Of a stretch of DNA of 64,000 bases, positions 27,001-41,954 are shown one piece after another. The notes beneath the pieces are model-generated. The model saw only the letters and a program-made list of their open reading frames with translations, ran no database searches and was not told the origin of the DNA. How positions within the stretch are numbered: position 1 is the first letter of the stretch; each line of letters starts with the position of its first letter. Source of the stretch: Leptodactylus fallax (lineage: Eukaryota > Chordata > Amphibia > Anura > Leptodactylidae); contig CAMRHE010000012.1 in the NCBI GenBank assembly GCA_947044405.1, positions 10,680,001-10,744,000 of the forward strand. Reading direction: 5' to 3'. The translations under genes were made by a program, and so were the position numbers.

Positions 27001-30000
27001 AGAGGTGGGAGAAGACCACTGGAGGGAAATCTCCTATGACACATAAGCCAGGAAGCTGTCACAGAATTGGCACATCTTTGGTGCATGGCCACAATTTGTG
27101 ACACTTTGTTGTTTTTGCATACCTCTTGCCACTTTTTAAGACAGTGGGCAGGGTGGGGACAACTCGGCTCATTAGATTTACTATAACTCACAGGAGAAAA
27201 CTGGTGTACGCTATAGCTGAAATCTATGCCAGTCGTAGATATCAATTCTGGCTCATGGGATCTCTTGAGATGTGCCAGAATTATTAAGAGGCCGTAGCCT
27301 CTTAATAATTCCATCACATCTTGTGCCAGCAGGGAAACTACAACTGGAATAAAAAATATCAATCATAATAAATTCCACTCCAGTGTTCACCCTTATCTGT
27401 TACAAGAGAGACAGTGAGGGATGAAGGAGGGGAAAAGAGGAACAAGCGACCATTCACTAAGAATTACAAAATTTACAAAAGGCAACCCCTGTACAAACGG
27501 AGAACAAGGTGTTAAGACTCAGGGAACCAACACAATGCAGCACCACCAGAAAGCCTGGGAGAGTGAGGGACACCATAAAATGGTTCTCCTGCTAACATTC
27601 AGTATAGCTACTCCACAGCTGCATTTACTGGCCAGCCAGCTACACATATTGCATGTACCATCCTAGTCCATGTGCCTCCAAGCACCAAGATCTCCTTAAC
27701 TATAAGCATTCTGCTTGTGCTTACTTAGTGATGTTTGAGGTCAGATTAAAGCCAGAGAGCAGAGTTCCCCAAGCTGCAAGATCTGCACATACAGTAGGGA
27801 AAAAAAAGTATTTAGTCAGCCACCAATTGTGCAAATTCTCCCACTTAAAAAGATGAGAGAGGCCTGTAATTGACATTATAGGTAGACCTCAACTATGAGA
27901 GACAAAATGAGAAAACATATCTAGAAAATCACATTGTCTGATTTTTTAAGAATTTATTTTCAGATTATGGTGGAAAATAAGTATTTGGTCACCTACAAAC
28001 AAGCAAGATTTCTGGCTCTCACAGACCTGTAACAACTTCTTTAAGAGGCTCCTCTGTCCTCCACTCATTACCTGTAGTAATGGCTTCTGTTTGACATTGT
28101 TATCAGTATAAAAGACACCTGTCCACAACCTCAACAGTCACACTCCAAACTCCACTATGGTGAATACCAAAGAGCTGTGGAAGGACACCAGAAACAAAAA
28201 TTGTAGACCTGCACCAGGCTGGGAAGACTGAATCTGCAATAGGCAAGCAGCTTGGTGTGAAGAAATCAACTGTGGGAGCAATAATTAGAAAATGGAAGAC
28301 ATACAAGACCACTGATAATCTCCCTCAATCAGGGGCTCCTCACAAGATCTCACCCCATGGGGTCAAAATGATGACAAGAACTGTGAGCAAAAATCCCAGA
28401 ACCACACAGGGAGACCTAGTGAATGACCTGCAGAAAGCTGGGACTAACGTAACAAAGGCTACCATCAGTAACACACTATGCCGCCAGGGACTCAGATCCT
28501 ACAGTGCCCGACGTGTCCCCCTGCTTAAGCCAGTACATATCCGGGCCTGTCTGAAGTTTGCTAGAGAGTATTTGGATGTTCCAGAAGACTATTGGGAGAA
28601 TGTCATATGGTAAGATGAAACCAAAGTAGAACTGTTTGGTAGAAACACAACTCGTCGTGTTTGGAGGAGAGTGAATGCTGAGTTGCATCCAAAGAACACC
28701 ATACTTACTGTGAAGCATGGGGGTGGCAATATCACGCTTTGGGCCTGTTTCCCTGCAAAGGGACCAGGACGACTGATCCATGTACATGAAAGAATGAATG
28801 GGGCCATGTATCGTGAGATTTTGAGTGCAAACCTCCTTCCATCAGCAAGGGCATTGAAGATGAAACGTGGCTGGGTCTTTCAGCATGACAATGATCCCAA
28901 GCACACTAACAGGGCAACGAAGGAGTCGTTTTGTAAGAAGCATTTCAAGGTCCTGGAGTGGCCTAGCCAGTCTCCAGATCTCAACCCCATAGAAAACCTT
29001 TGGACGGAGTTGAAAGTCCGTGTTGCCCAGCGACAGCCCCGAAACATCACTGATCTAGAGGAGATCTGCATGGAGGAATGTGCCAACATACTAGCAACAG
29101 TGTGTGCCAACCTTGTGAAGACCTCTGTCATTGCCAACAAAGGATATATAACAAAGTATTGAGATGAACTTTTGTTATTGACCAAATACTTATTTTCCAC
29201 CATAATTTGCAAATAAATTCTTAAAAAAATCAGACAATGTGATTTTCTAGATATGTTTTCTCATTTTTTCTCTCATAGTTGAGGTCTATCTATGATGTCA
29301 ATTACAGGCCTCTCTCATCTTTTTAAGTGGGAGAACTTGCACAATTGGTGGCTGACTAAATACTTTTTTTTCCCCACTGTAACCTGCCACCATGCAAAGA
29401 GAGATAAGAACGTGATGTGATATCAGCTGCATAAAGGTCTGTCTCCCCCTGATAGGAATTGAACATTGGCAACTCTTGCACCCTAGCAACCAGCAACATT
29501 GCTGGAAGCTAGGGAGAGGGTGCACCCCCTGAGGCAAGGTATATGTACCCTGAGAACCACTTAACTACACTGTTTTTGTAGCTCAGAAGATCCAGAAACA
29601 GCATCGCTAAATGAGCTACTCTGTTTCTACTGGAGTTAGGGAAACATAGTAGAGCACTGAATACATCACACATCATCTGATTCTTTGTTTCAGTACCTCA
29701 GACCTCCAAAGGATGCTGCATTTTCTATAGAAACACATTCACTGTGATTCACAGTTTATGTAATTCATCTAGTACAAACACTACACAGAACAGAAAGGAT
29801 TCTGTTCAATATGTCCTGAAAGTGAGGACAGATTTCATACCTTTGCCTATCTGCCCATGGGCCATAGTTAAAATCTGTTCCCTTTCCACAGACAATGTCC
29901 AAGCCCCAACAAGGCGGTAAATCTTGAAGTTTTGCATCTTCTGTATTACTTTCATCTTCAACATTTTCTCCAGATTCTTCTGGGACAAGACCTTTAAAAA

Positions 30001-33000
30001 AAAGAGAAGCTGTAAATCACTTTAATGTAGTAATAATATTAGTATTATACTAATATTTGTATTACTACAAAGAGGAAGACTATTTTAAAATTAAACTGCT
30101 TCATGAGCATGTACGTAAGATGTGTTTTTTCAATTCTTGACTTTTATGACTATATATTTCCTTTAAAGACATTGGACACAGGAAAACAGCATCTCTACTG
30201 CTCACCTAGGGCAACCCAGAGTTTCCACACTGACATGTAGATAGCCTTGCTCTCAGAAGGTAGTTGGTTTTCTTTAAGCTGTGTGCAGCTTTTAGTGAAA
30301 TCTCCAGTATCCTGCAGTAAATTACCACTAACAGATTTACCCCAAATGGTAGCCTGTCATTCTACTCCACTACACAAGACAAAAGTGGACACTCTCTGGG
30401 CTACAGTAAATAAACTAAGTCTTCCATTGGCCTCTTGATAAAAAGCCCTATCACCTAAAGTAGGGACTTACACCTTGTGAAAGCTTTGCTGTTTCATAGT
30501 ATTCCTTGGCTTACATAGTCTTACTTAGACGGTTCCTCATTGCGACTGTTTTCAATTGTATTAACCATATGACATTATTACAATTTCACAGTACCACATA
30601 CCAATCGTGAACTATCTGGTAACTTTATTAGGATTGATGGTATCAATGTTTACCGTATATTTTATAAGACTATAAAGAAGTATATTTGGCCTCAAAAATA
30701 TATATGAAAGTATTAAACATTATTCTAATCTTGTTTTTTTTTTTCAATTTTATTTCTAAATCAACAAGCTAAAAAAATTTGTTTACATTATAAAAAAAAA
30801 AAAAAAAAAAAGCAATTTTTATTGGACTTGACAAGACCAAGTGACACAGCAGATATCATTTGCATCAAGATTTGTAAAGGTTAAGTTGATCCAAGTAGAA
30901 AAGATGCCGTATGACCACAAACATCAGGTTGATGCTGACCACAGACATCAGTGGAACACATTGGATCTGACAGAGAAAATAACATCCAACCCTTGAAATG
31001 AATTAACCATGGAGCTAATTACTTTAGTCCGCCAGCTATTTCCATCCACTTGCTGCAGATTACCTGGCTCATCCATGTAGTAGTAGATGTCAACATCATT
31101 AGACTGCATGACCACAAATCCTTCTCCCATGAGTCTTGGAGGCCTTATAAAAAACAAGATCAACATCAAAAACTTAGCCACAGTAATGACAACATTTGTT
31201 TTAGCAAATAATACATTCAGTGGATAAAAGCGCTAAAGTTTAAGTTTCACCAATATAAGAAAAAAAATCCATGTGCTGTTTTACTTAAATTTTCCTTCTC
31301 TAGACCTGACTGGAAAGTAAAGGCAGTAAGCTTCGAGCCATATTCTCCTTCTCAAGCATGTTCAGTTCATTGTTCCAATGCATCTAACATGGAAAAAAGT
31401 AGTAACTTTGAAACTCATTCTAACTGAAACACCCCTTACCATGTTGTGTATACAGCTATACAGGCCTATATGTCTCAATAAGAGAACAAACCAACCATGT
31501 GTAGTCTGATCTTACATAAATTGGGTAGGTATGCATGTCAGATGGAAGGCAATGTGACAAGCAGGATCAGACTACACATAGCTTATTACCGTGAAAACAT
31601 AGAAGGCTCTGTTCACATCACCAGCAAGCTTTAAGTTTGGACTGATGCAAACTGAAGCTTTCCACTTGTAGCCTTCACAACATTTAAGTCAATGGTGGGG
31701 GGGGCAAGTAGCTTGATGTCCTGTGTCTGATTTTTTTCCTCAGAAAAGAGAACTGCAGCATATTACAGTTTTATTTCAGGCAAAATGCTGACAGGATGCA
31801 AACAAAACTTAGCATCAGTCAAAAAAAAAAAAAAAAAAAAAACACAGATGAGAAGCTTGCCATAAATGCGAACAGAGCCTTAGGCTACATGCACATGACC
31901 ATATGTTTTGGGTTGTGTGCTATCAAATTTAGAATTTGTACATTTAAATAATGCAAGGCTGAAAAAAAAAAAATCTAATAATACCAACTTAATGTATCGA
32001 ATAGAATGAATTCTAAAAAGAAAGCAAGAAATATAGTTGCACCCAATGATTGAGTGTCTTGAGAGTCTTCAGCATTGAAATAAACAACCATGTAGAAATT
32101 CTGCAAAGGGGTAAATCACATGCTAAGTGGCTTCTTCTTTGGCTACAGAGTGACTGAAGGGACAAGACTTAACCATATTTTGTCCTACTGCAGACAAAGT
32201 ACAGTAGGGAGGCTCCTGTTTCAGATAGCCAAGGCAGAAGACAATGAGGAGGGGGACATGACAGATCTAGAGACAAAAAGTAAAGATTTCTTTATATACA
32301 TCACAATCGTAATTGTAATGTGGGACAAAATAGGATCCAGTGATACAGAGAAAATTATTCTTTTTTGTGCATTTTGTGTATTTAGTGTTCCTTTAAACAA
32401 AAAAGGGTGTAGGGGCTACTTCCTTCATTTACTTAGTATAACTAAAAAAAAAAATCAAATCAGTACAATGAAAGTACAGCACACAAAAAAAAGAAATACA
32501 TGAGAGAAACTAATCTGTCAGACTAGAGATTTTAGATGAGCCACATGCCCCTCTATTTATCAGATTACAATAATAGTTTCCTGCTCTTTTCCAAACCCAT
32601 GCTGAAAGAACAAATACATATATTGCAGTTCATAAGATTGTGCTGATGATATCTGGATTTTTGTGTTTTTATAAGAGAAATGCTCCATTTGTAGTTACAT
32701 CAAATTGTTAAGAATAAGCATCTAGAAGAATGAGGAATATTACAAGTTAACTCATGTTTTCTCCAGAGCCCTGTCAAGACCTACTTTAACAAATTGTATC
32801 TCTATTTTCAAGTGCCCTAAATTTCAGCTTTATTTATCTTTTATTTTTTTGGCATGTTTCAGGATTCTTAAGCGGTGAGGGACAACCAAGCTGATTATAA
32901 AATTAAAAGGCAAAATGCTCGTGATTGACAGCAAGCCTATTTTTATAATGTGTTTCATTAGGATAGGAGTGCTCTTCCAGGAATGCATTAGGCACGCATT

Positions 33001-36000
33001 TTGTAGCCTTACACCATGCACAACGGATTAGCACACACCAAGTGGAAACTTTCTAAGCAATTTAAAAGAAATGTTAAAAAGGTTTTCAAGCACAATAAAA
33101 GCATAAACACAAACTTACTCATCATTTTGAAGTCCAACATATCTTGGGCTGGGTACTAGCATCACTCTGACATTTTCCAATTTGCCTTTCAAGATGTGCA
33201 TGAACTGGTCCAGGTGACTCGATGGTGGCTTAGTTGTGTAAGTTAGGAATGCATCATCAAAATTTACACACAGAGTCTGAGGCTGATAATGATTTCCAAA
33301 AGCCAATCGCCCCTGCAATGAAGAGTTAACGCCAATTTTTTCTATTGTTAAAAGGATGGTAGAGCTTTCCAATGTGCTTAAATGTTTTATATGTATACAC
33401 AAAATAAAAACAACTGTAGGCTTAAAAAGAAGATTATTAAAATAACAATTTCAAGAACTAGACATACAGATGTAAGAGTATACCCAAATTTCTGCAACTG
33501 GTTAAACTGATGCAGTGTGATAACTTATCAACAAAAAACAATGAAAAGTCATTGGGAAAATATTTTTCAATTATTTTCATTGGTTTTTGCTGTCTTCTGT
33601 GATATCAGGCTGCAGCAAATTTAACAATTGAAGAACTTAGCTTTTGCTACATACGTATATAATGGAAAAAAGCATAAGCTAAACTCAATTATTATTGTTG
33701 TTATTATTAAGGTTGTGTTGCTACATTCAGGCTTTTTGATACACTCTTTGAAAAATAAAAGAGGAAGAAGCAACATCACCTGTTTATACTTCGTCTTCCT
33801 TTATGAGCCAAACCATGATGTTCAGTGTGCAGTAAAAATGACATGTTAAAAGTAGTCTACCAGCAAGAAAACTGCTTCTAAACCACTTATATGCTGTTGT
33901 AGCATTGGTAAGTGATATAGGGAACGTATATTTCTTGTCCCAATATGCAATGTTGCTGTTGAGAAATTCTCCACACAGAATTGTGGAGAACAAATCACTG
34001 TCCAAGGGATATGTCAAGCCTTTTGTTTTGAGGGCACCACTGGGTGGCGACCACAAAAGAAAATTTGTGCAAAAAAAAATTGCGACATTTAATGCCTTGA
34101 ACGCCAAAAAACTAGCACAAAAAAACATAATAAATCTGCCCAAATAATTCATAACTAATCAAATGGGCAAACATGAGTCACCTAAGGAACTAGTCATTAC
34201 TTCTTCCCTCAAAAACAAGTTTAGGCATTATTGCTGCTTATTATAGGTCTTTAATGAAAAACCTGTCACACAGAAAAAGTAGTACAATCTGCAGACAGTG
34301 TGTTATAGAGTATGATATATAGTTTTGTGTTGAAAGATTCAGTATAACCTGCCATTTATCTATTTAAAGGGAACCTGTCAAAGTCATTTGGGACACTAAA
34401 CCACCCATGGGCCCTTATCGTCTAAGGGTTTAAGGCCCTTGCACACGACAGAGTCCGGTCTGTGGAAAGTGGTCAGTGTGGGCCATAGTACCTGGACTGA
34501 AGTCATAGTCAGTTATGATGCAGTGAGCTCCCAAACAGTCCAATTTCTATAGTAATGAACTGCCATAATGCTATCACTTCATTACTCTAGCAATTGGTCC
34601 GTTCAGGAACTCACTGCATCATAACGGACTTATGATGCAGGGACTACTAAGAACCCAGTTCAGTCCAGGAAATACAGCCCACACACCCACAATTTTCCAC
34701 GAATTGGACTCAGTCGTGTGAAAGGACTCTTAGTATCTCAAATAGCCCTCTTTTATTGCCACCAGTACCCGTGATAAAAATAAAAGACATTTATACTTTC
34801 TTGTACTCCTGGCACAATTCTTCAGTGAATTCCGAGTACACCTCCACTTTAGAGCGCATGCTCCAGACCTCGGATGCAAGAGCAGTAAAGCTGTGTTGTA
34901 CGTTCCTGGCTTCATTGAAGAACTGAGCAGGCACCAGGAGCACCAGAGATAAATTTGATGGAACTCATCGGACTCTTCTCTAGGTAAGTATAAAGGTTTG
35001 TTTGTTTTTTTTTAATGCGGGCATGGATGGCGTTGCTACAGTTCTATACAGGAAATCAAATCCCCAGTCCGTAAGAACCTGTGGGTGGTTCATTGTCCCA
35101 TATGAACCTGACAGTTTCCCTTTAAGTCTTTGCTCTTTCTATCCTAAGAAGTCAAGAAGTATACAGGAAATCAAATCCCCAGTCCGTAAGAACCTGTGGG
35201 TGGTTCATTGTCCCATATGAACCTGACAGTTTCCCTTTAAGTCTTTGCTCTTTCTATCCTAAGAAGTCAAGAAGGCAGTCCTATCAGTGATAGCTATCTT
35301 TGTATGAACAGTCATAGAGAAGAGGCTGTCAATCACTCACAGAACCGCCTCTATGACTTCTCAACATAGAAAGAGCAGAGATTTCAGTCGGTATTTAACA
35401 AGTTCTACTGAATCTTTTCTCACAAACCTACAAATCAATCTGCTCAGTAACTTCTGCTGTATAAGGTGCTGCCTATTAATTGGACTACATTTTTCAATTT
35501 TCAATTAAGGGGTTCTAAAAGTTTAGAAAAACGTTGAAGTATCAAAGAAAGTGCAAAGGGTTAAACTGCCATATTGTATGTAACCTGATAGGCGTGGTCC
35601 GGTTCTTGGAAGAAAGACGACATGTTTTTCTAATCCTGGACAACCTCTTTAAGACCACAGGAAATAACAAGGTTTAATGTCACTGGATTGTACAGAAAAA
35701 GTTGCCAAAATCACTTTCTGACATCACTGAAAGGTCTGTAGCTATTGGCTGAAGTTGCACCGCACAGACTACCTGCCCTGTCCACCAGAAACTAAAATAT
35801 AAAAGTGAGAGTTCTCAGTAATATGAGCATTATGTGCAAAGTGTATGAAAGTACAGGCAGAGAGGAAAGTCTGTGAGGTGAAAGGCTGTCAGTGATGTCA
35901 GAAAGTGGAACCATTTAGGCAACCTCTACTGTATAGGCCAGTAATGGACTTATAACATTATGCATAAAGATAACCTTGGAAACTTGATAACATGCAACTT

Positions 36001-39000
36001 ATCCCTATGAAGTCAATACAATATATATAGGATTTCCTTCAAGTTATTGAGCTCAGATATTTATTTACATATTTTTTCATATATTAAATCTCAAAAGCAA
36101 AAAAGACCATTTCCATTTTTTTCCAAACCTGTACAACATATTCTAGCAAATTTCTACATGTTAATAATCAAAAGAATAAAACAGGTTTCTAATACAAGAT
36201 AGATATTCTTTTGCATGTTTTCTGATCAAAAGGATTACATTGGTGTCGTCCACCTTTGAAGATCAAGTTTACCACTGCTGGCTGAACTTAAAAAAAACTA
36301 AAGCTCAGATCCAGATTTTAGCAGAAGTAATGAGTTGTCAGTAACCTATGCAACCTGCAAATGTTACTAGAATTTCTGCCATTATGCCACTTTGGATTTC
36401 TTCCTTTATACGTGCACAGAAACTTAAAGGCCTGGTGGGAGATGGGGGAGGTCATACTATTATAGCAAGGTTCCAGGTTACACTTAAAGGGGTATTACCA
36501 TCATATCCTTTGGATAGGCCATAAATATTAGCTACATGTAGGTCTCATCTTGTGCTTAGATGACAAAGAAGAGAGTGAAGAATGCTGCATCTATAGCCAC
36601 CTATTCATTTACAGTGGCTGCATTACTAAGGAGGATGAGAGTGGGGGGCATGGTTCTCGAGTTAGGGGCAGGTCCCAGAGGTGGGATCTGCACCTTTGAG
36701 ACATTTATGGTATATCCTGTGGAAATGCCGTAAATATCTAAAGGGGTATTTGCTGTAAAGTTTGCCACCCCTAGGATTCTGAAAAATCCAATAATCCCCA
36801 AGTATTCTGAGCTGAAGTAGGACTCCAAGATCCAAAGTTCAGGTGCTTGTATGCTAAAGTCATTAAATATTATTAGCATACTACTGATCCAAAAATCTGT
36901 AGAATGTTCAGATTTCCATTTCTTGTGGATGGGGTTTTGAGAACTCTCTCCATATATACTGTACTTCAACTTGTAGGAAATTTGTAGTATGTAATCTGAA
37001 CTGGAAATATATGACAATTTCACACTATATGAACATGGATTCAAAATCCATCTATAGTAAAATTCTATATATATTTAAGTAAAAATAATTTATACACAGA
37101 CGTTAGAATATGAAAAGTTTTAGGTATTAGAGATAAACATTTTGTGGGGTTGGTTTGTTTCAATGTATACTTACTGTGCTGATATTGACTTTAATCACCG
37201 GTATGAGAGATCTCCATGATGAGGACGGATCTGGGGATTCTATTTTGACCTTTCCACTTAAACAAAAACGTAATACAAAAAAGAGAAACATCATATTAGA
37301 TTACATATTAGATACACTTGTTTATTCACTTCCCAAATGCCTAAACCTATATTCTCAATACACTGGCATTTTTGGAAACTTCTGCACATATGTAAGAGCA
37401 TAAATGTACTTGCCTTTTCTACAATGGTTTTATAACTTCATATGAAACTATTTTTGAGTTATAACTTGATGACTTGCTATTCCTGAAAAACTAAGACAAT
37501 GCCACAAACCATGGGGGACTGAAGTGCTTCCATGCGGGTAAAGAGGCAAAAAATCTTGTTAAATTGCATGGTCAGCTTTTGCCAATGATCAAAAGGCCCC
37601 AAAAGGATGGGAAAAATTGCACTGGTCACTGTATTGATGCCATTTTTCTGTAATTCTCTGACAATTCTGTGCTATCACAAGGCATTATGGGAAAGGAGCT
37701 GGGGAGCTCATGCGCCCTCTGTTGGATGTAACAGATCCTCAATTTGCTTTTGACTCACCGAGCCTTGAGACAGCAAAAGTAGATGCTAAGTAGAGGGCAA
37801 AAGGCAATTCAATCTCTACACACCTTCACTGGTGCTCTCCTCAATGTGAGAGATTCTTGTCCCTAATTCTGTGCTATGGCATACAAGGCTTATCAATAAA
37901 ATTGTATATCTATTTATCAGTAATAAGAAAAAAGAAAAAACACGAGTCAGAACAAAGCAGAAAGAGCAAAACTGAAGTACTGCCTGAAAATATGCATTAT
38001 TATACTTTAACAAACCAGAATACCTTTCAAGTACAGATTGTGCTTTTTGCTTTCCATTCTCACGAACTTTATCATCATCCTTCCTGGGAGGAAATATAGT
38101 TGGGTCTAAGCCAAAAACTTCCTGGAGGTGTCCATACAAATGGGAGCGATTGTAAACATGGAACTCAAAATCATTCACTGTGATGTACAGCCTGGTTTCT
38201 GCTTTGGGATCTAAAAAGGAAAAAAACAAGCATGACAATGTAGTTTATAAATAATCGAGTCGTTGCCAAACAAGCAAAGCCTGAAAAAGGAGGTTCTCCA
38301 CTGTAAACAATTCAATTTCATTTGTTCTATCAGTGAAACTAAAGCTCTCTTTACACTTTATCAGTGACCTTAATGTGACTGCCCCGATGCCACTTTAGTG
38401 GTAGCCGCCCCCTATATTGGTACATTTGAAAACAGCCGCATCTGTACTGATGATAATGACCAGCTCATAATCAGTTTTCAACAACTGTTGTGAGGACAGG
38501 GGTGGCTCCCAAAATATCATCTGTACAATGCTTTATTTTACAGACAGTGGAAAATAAGAATATCTGATGGAAGGCAAGATCCCACCATGATTATGTAGTC
38601 CAGACATCCCATTTCAAATTAATGTAAAACAGACAATAATACCAATAATACCAATGATAATAATAATATGATTAATAATGAATTAACGGTATAATATTTT
38701 TTGCATTTTCATCATTTGACTTATATAATGTGTTACTTTTATTCTATTTTGCACAGTAATAGCATTTTTTATCATGCAGCATTCTAAGGGCCACATTTTT
38801 TATTTTTCTCACAACGTAGTCGGATGTGGTCTTCATTTTTGCAGGGTGAACAATATTTTGTTTAATACAACACTTTTGCAAAAGGAAACCATTTTTTCAT
38901 TGTCCCACATTTAAGATAGGACCTTCAATATCAATTAAATGAGGATCCGACTGCCAGCACCATAACCAATCATCTGTGTATGGGGTCAAAGGCCTCCAGC

Positions 39001-41914
39001 AAGCATAAGTCCCCTTTATTCTTTACTAGGCACAGATCTGTACATTTTGGGTTGGTTAAGTCTAGTATTGCAGCTTAGTCCCATCCACCTTAGCATCAAA
39101 AACAGCTCCATTATTAGCAATAGCCACCACAAAATGTACGGGACTGTGCCTTGTAAACAACGAAGAATGAACCAAAGAACAAATTATCAGTCATGGAAAA
39201 CAAAACAAATATATACAAACCTCAGCCAGATTGCACTGTTTTAATGGCTGTTTCACGGTCGTATGTCACAAGGCATTATGGGAAAGGAGCTGGGAGCTCA
39301 CGGTTGTATGATCATCATAAAAGTTAGTATGTGAAAAGTGGGCAAACACTACTTCTATTGATTTAATATTATATACAGTGGCAGTTCACACTATACAGTG
39401 AAACTGAAAAGTAAAGCACTTAATGAAGGAGATGAACAGAAAGTTGGGCTATTAATTAGGAGTAGCTCCTCCAAGAGACTCTGATCAATTATACATGGAA
39501 AATTAAAGCAGACCACGGTCCACAAGGGACACTGTCAAGCGATCGCTAACAAGAAGATGATTGAGTTTTTTTTCTCTATGATTTAATCCTCCTGGGTAGC
39601 CATTAGGCCTCATTAAGAGAGTAATCCTAAATTATGTAAGACAAATCAGACAGGTTGCATTTAACTTGCAATCTTTAGTATTTAATAACATAAAACAAAA
39701 TGCTTCTAGTCAAATAGGAAGTTCTGAGCTGACACAGACACACATTAAGCCCTCTGTAATAATGACCTTACTAGCTATGCATTGTATAGGGTAAACTGCA
39801 AAACTATGAGCATTATTTCATTTTTAGGTCCATTTATGGTGGTTTTGCTATTACAGAGCTAAGACTCCCTGTTAGGCAGGTGAACCATGAAACAATGCAT
39901 CTAGTCAGACAATGACTAAAGTGAGGTATGGAGTCTAAAGGCCCATTCAGATGGCAGAAAATGAAGAGGAATTAAAGTAGACCTATGCCTCAGATTCCTC
40001 TCCATATTCTGTCCTTCCGTTTTTCGGCAGCAAAAATGCGAGGCAGAGCGTTGGCTTTCACTCGCTAATGTCTCAAGTCATGGATGTTCCCCAGCAAAAT
40101 TTAGCACGACGCTTATTTTTTCAGCATCCTGCTTCGATCTCGGTCTCCCTTTAAATACAATGGGAGAAAGATTCAGGGTGGAATGTGGCCGCAAATTCCT
40201 ATATGTGAACATTAAAGGATCCTCTGATTTATTTATTTTTTTACCAGGGACTCCATCTTTAGGATAGGTCATCAATATCAGATTGACAGAGGTCACCCAG
40301 TAATTCAGAATAAACACTACACAGACAGAAGCAGAGAGCAGAGTTATATCTGGCTCTGTTCTCCCTACAGCGGAGCACTGGCTGTTGCTGGGAACAGCTA
40401 ATCAGTAGTAGATCTGGGTGTCAGACCCCTACCAATATGATATTGATGATCTATCCTAATCATAGGTCTTGAATATCAAAACCTTGACCAGATTTGCCTC
40501 TTTCCAGATGGAAGTTTGCAATAGGCATTGACTACAGGTAGAGTAGACGAACAGGACAAAGTAAAAAGGAAGACCATGTATCAGGCCAAGAACTGGAGAC
40601 TTTCCAGAAGCTGAGAAGATGGCCAGGCCAGTTATTTTGGTGCCCATTGATGTAAAAGGGCAAAATAGTTCCAGGGAGTGATTGATCTGTTCAGTCTGCC
40701 AATCAGTCAGAAAATGATGTTCATAAAGGTGATATTATCACAAAGTATTCTAAATTTGCTGCATGAGACACATGCAGATGTTTCTGTGGAATAGCCACAG
40801 ATTTGCAATGAAATCTACAGCAGGTTTCTTACGCTACATATGGAATAATGATTCCCACAGCTGAGAAGTGAACACAATTGTATCCAATCTAGACAGTGCT
40901 CCATGAGCTAACCAGATGTGGACTTTAGACTGATACATTTAAAATGGTTATCCAGGAGGCAAACAAAAACTCACTGATGGTTGAAAAGATATCTGTGCAC
41001 CAATTCAGAATGTATGGCAGCAGAAACTTAATTTACAGCATTACTCCCTAATTTGCAGTGTAATGTTGTCGTGCAGTTAGGCTTTGGGGTATGAGTCAGG
41101 ACTTGGTATTTATACTACAAGTATTTTTACTACCCAAGATGCAACTGTTTCTGCCTCTCATGTGTATCCCCACCCACCACCGAGCAGTTCAGCAGAATGT
41201 ATATCTGTTTATCTTCTATAGCAACAATTGAGTTCCAGCTCCCTAGCCATCACATGATCCTATGATGTGCCAACTACATTTTGGGAGAGAATTGGTTTTA
41301 TGATGGCTAGTCATCGCTTACCGGAAATCTACAGGACTTCTGGGGACCATGCTGTGCATTATAAAACTGAAAATTGTCATGATGAGAATGGGCAAAGAAG
41401 AAGCAAATTAAGTAGGACCATCTGAACCATACTTCATTGGCAACACAATAACTAATTTTTTTTTTTTTTTTACAATAACTGTTTTAAACAAACATTGTAC
41501 TGCAAAAAGAAAAAAAAAAAACTGCTTTGTCTTTCTCTGAATCAAATTGCAAGGAGCAAAGAAATTCATTGTTCAGAATTTACAGCTTCTTGAAATACAG
41601 TGTTTAATAAATACAAAATCTGAAAAATAAAATACCACAAACATTAAAAACTCAGGTTTCTGCATAATACCGTAGAAGCTCACAACTTCAACATCCATAC
41701 TTCATGTGGTCTATGGATAATGTGTAGCATGAGAAGGAAATTCTGTATATTCTGTATCAGTATTGTAACAATAAATCCTTTTCCTAAGCCACAAATAAGA
41801 TTACACACTAGAACTTTGTCTGTAACAAATCTTTTTCAAAAGCATGACAGAGCAGAAGCTGTACAAACAAAACATCAAAACTGCTGTTTTACTTCTACAG
41901 CTATTATTAGTGCA

Positions 41915-41954
<40 letters not shown>

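Larger units (their letters stand above)
26554..29840. other. BLTP1 intron 9
   Basis: Contains a perfect hairpin (27279-27310) and the Tc1 element 27792-29379. The remainder is unassigned. Confidence 0.7.
33313..37174. other. BLTP1 intron 6
   Basis: Contains repeat segments at about 33850-34140, a MITE from 34369 to about 35121 and a perfect 115-bp tandem duplication at its end (35046-35275). The rest is unassigned, including the ORF at 36601-37044. Confidence 0.6.

Noticed and set aside
32120..32503. 127-residue plus-strand ORF
   Set aside because: Low complexity toward its end, no domain, and no support other than length.
36601..37044. 147-residue minus-strand ORF beside a BLTP1 exon
   Set aside because: It does not join the exon at 37175-37256, matches no known domain and is inside a repeat-like intron.
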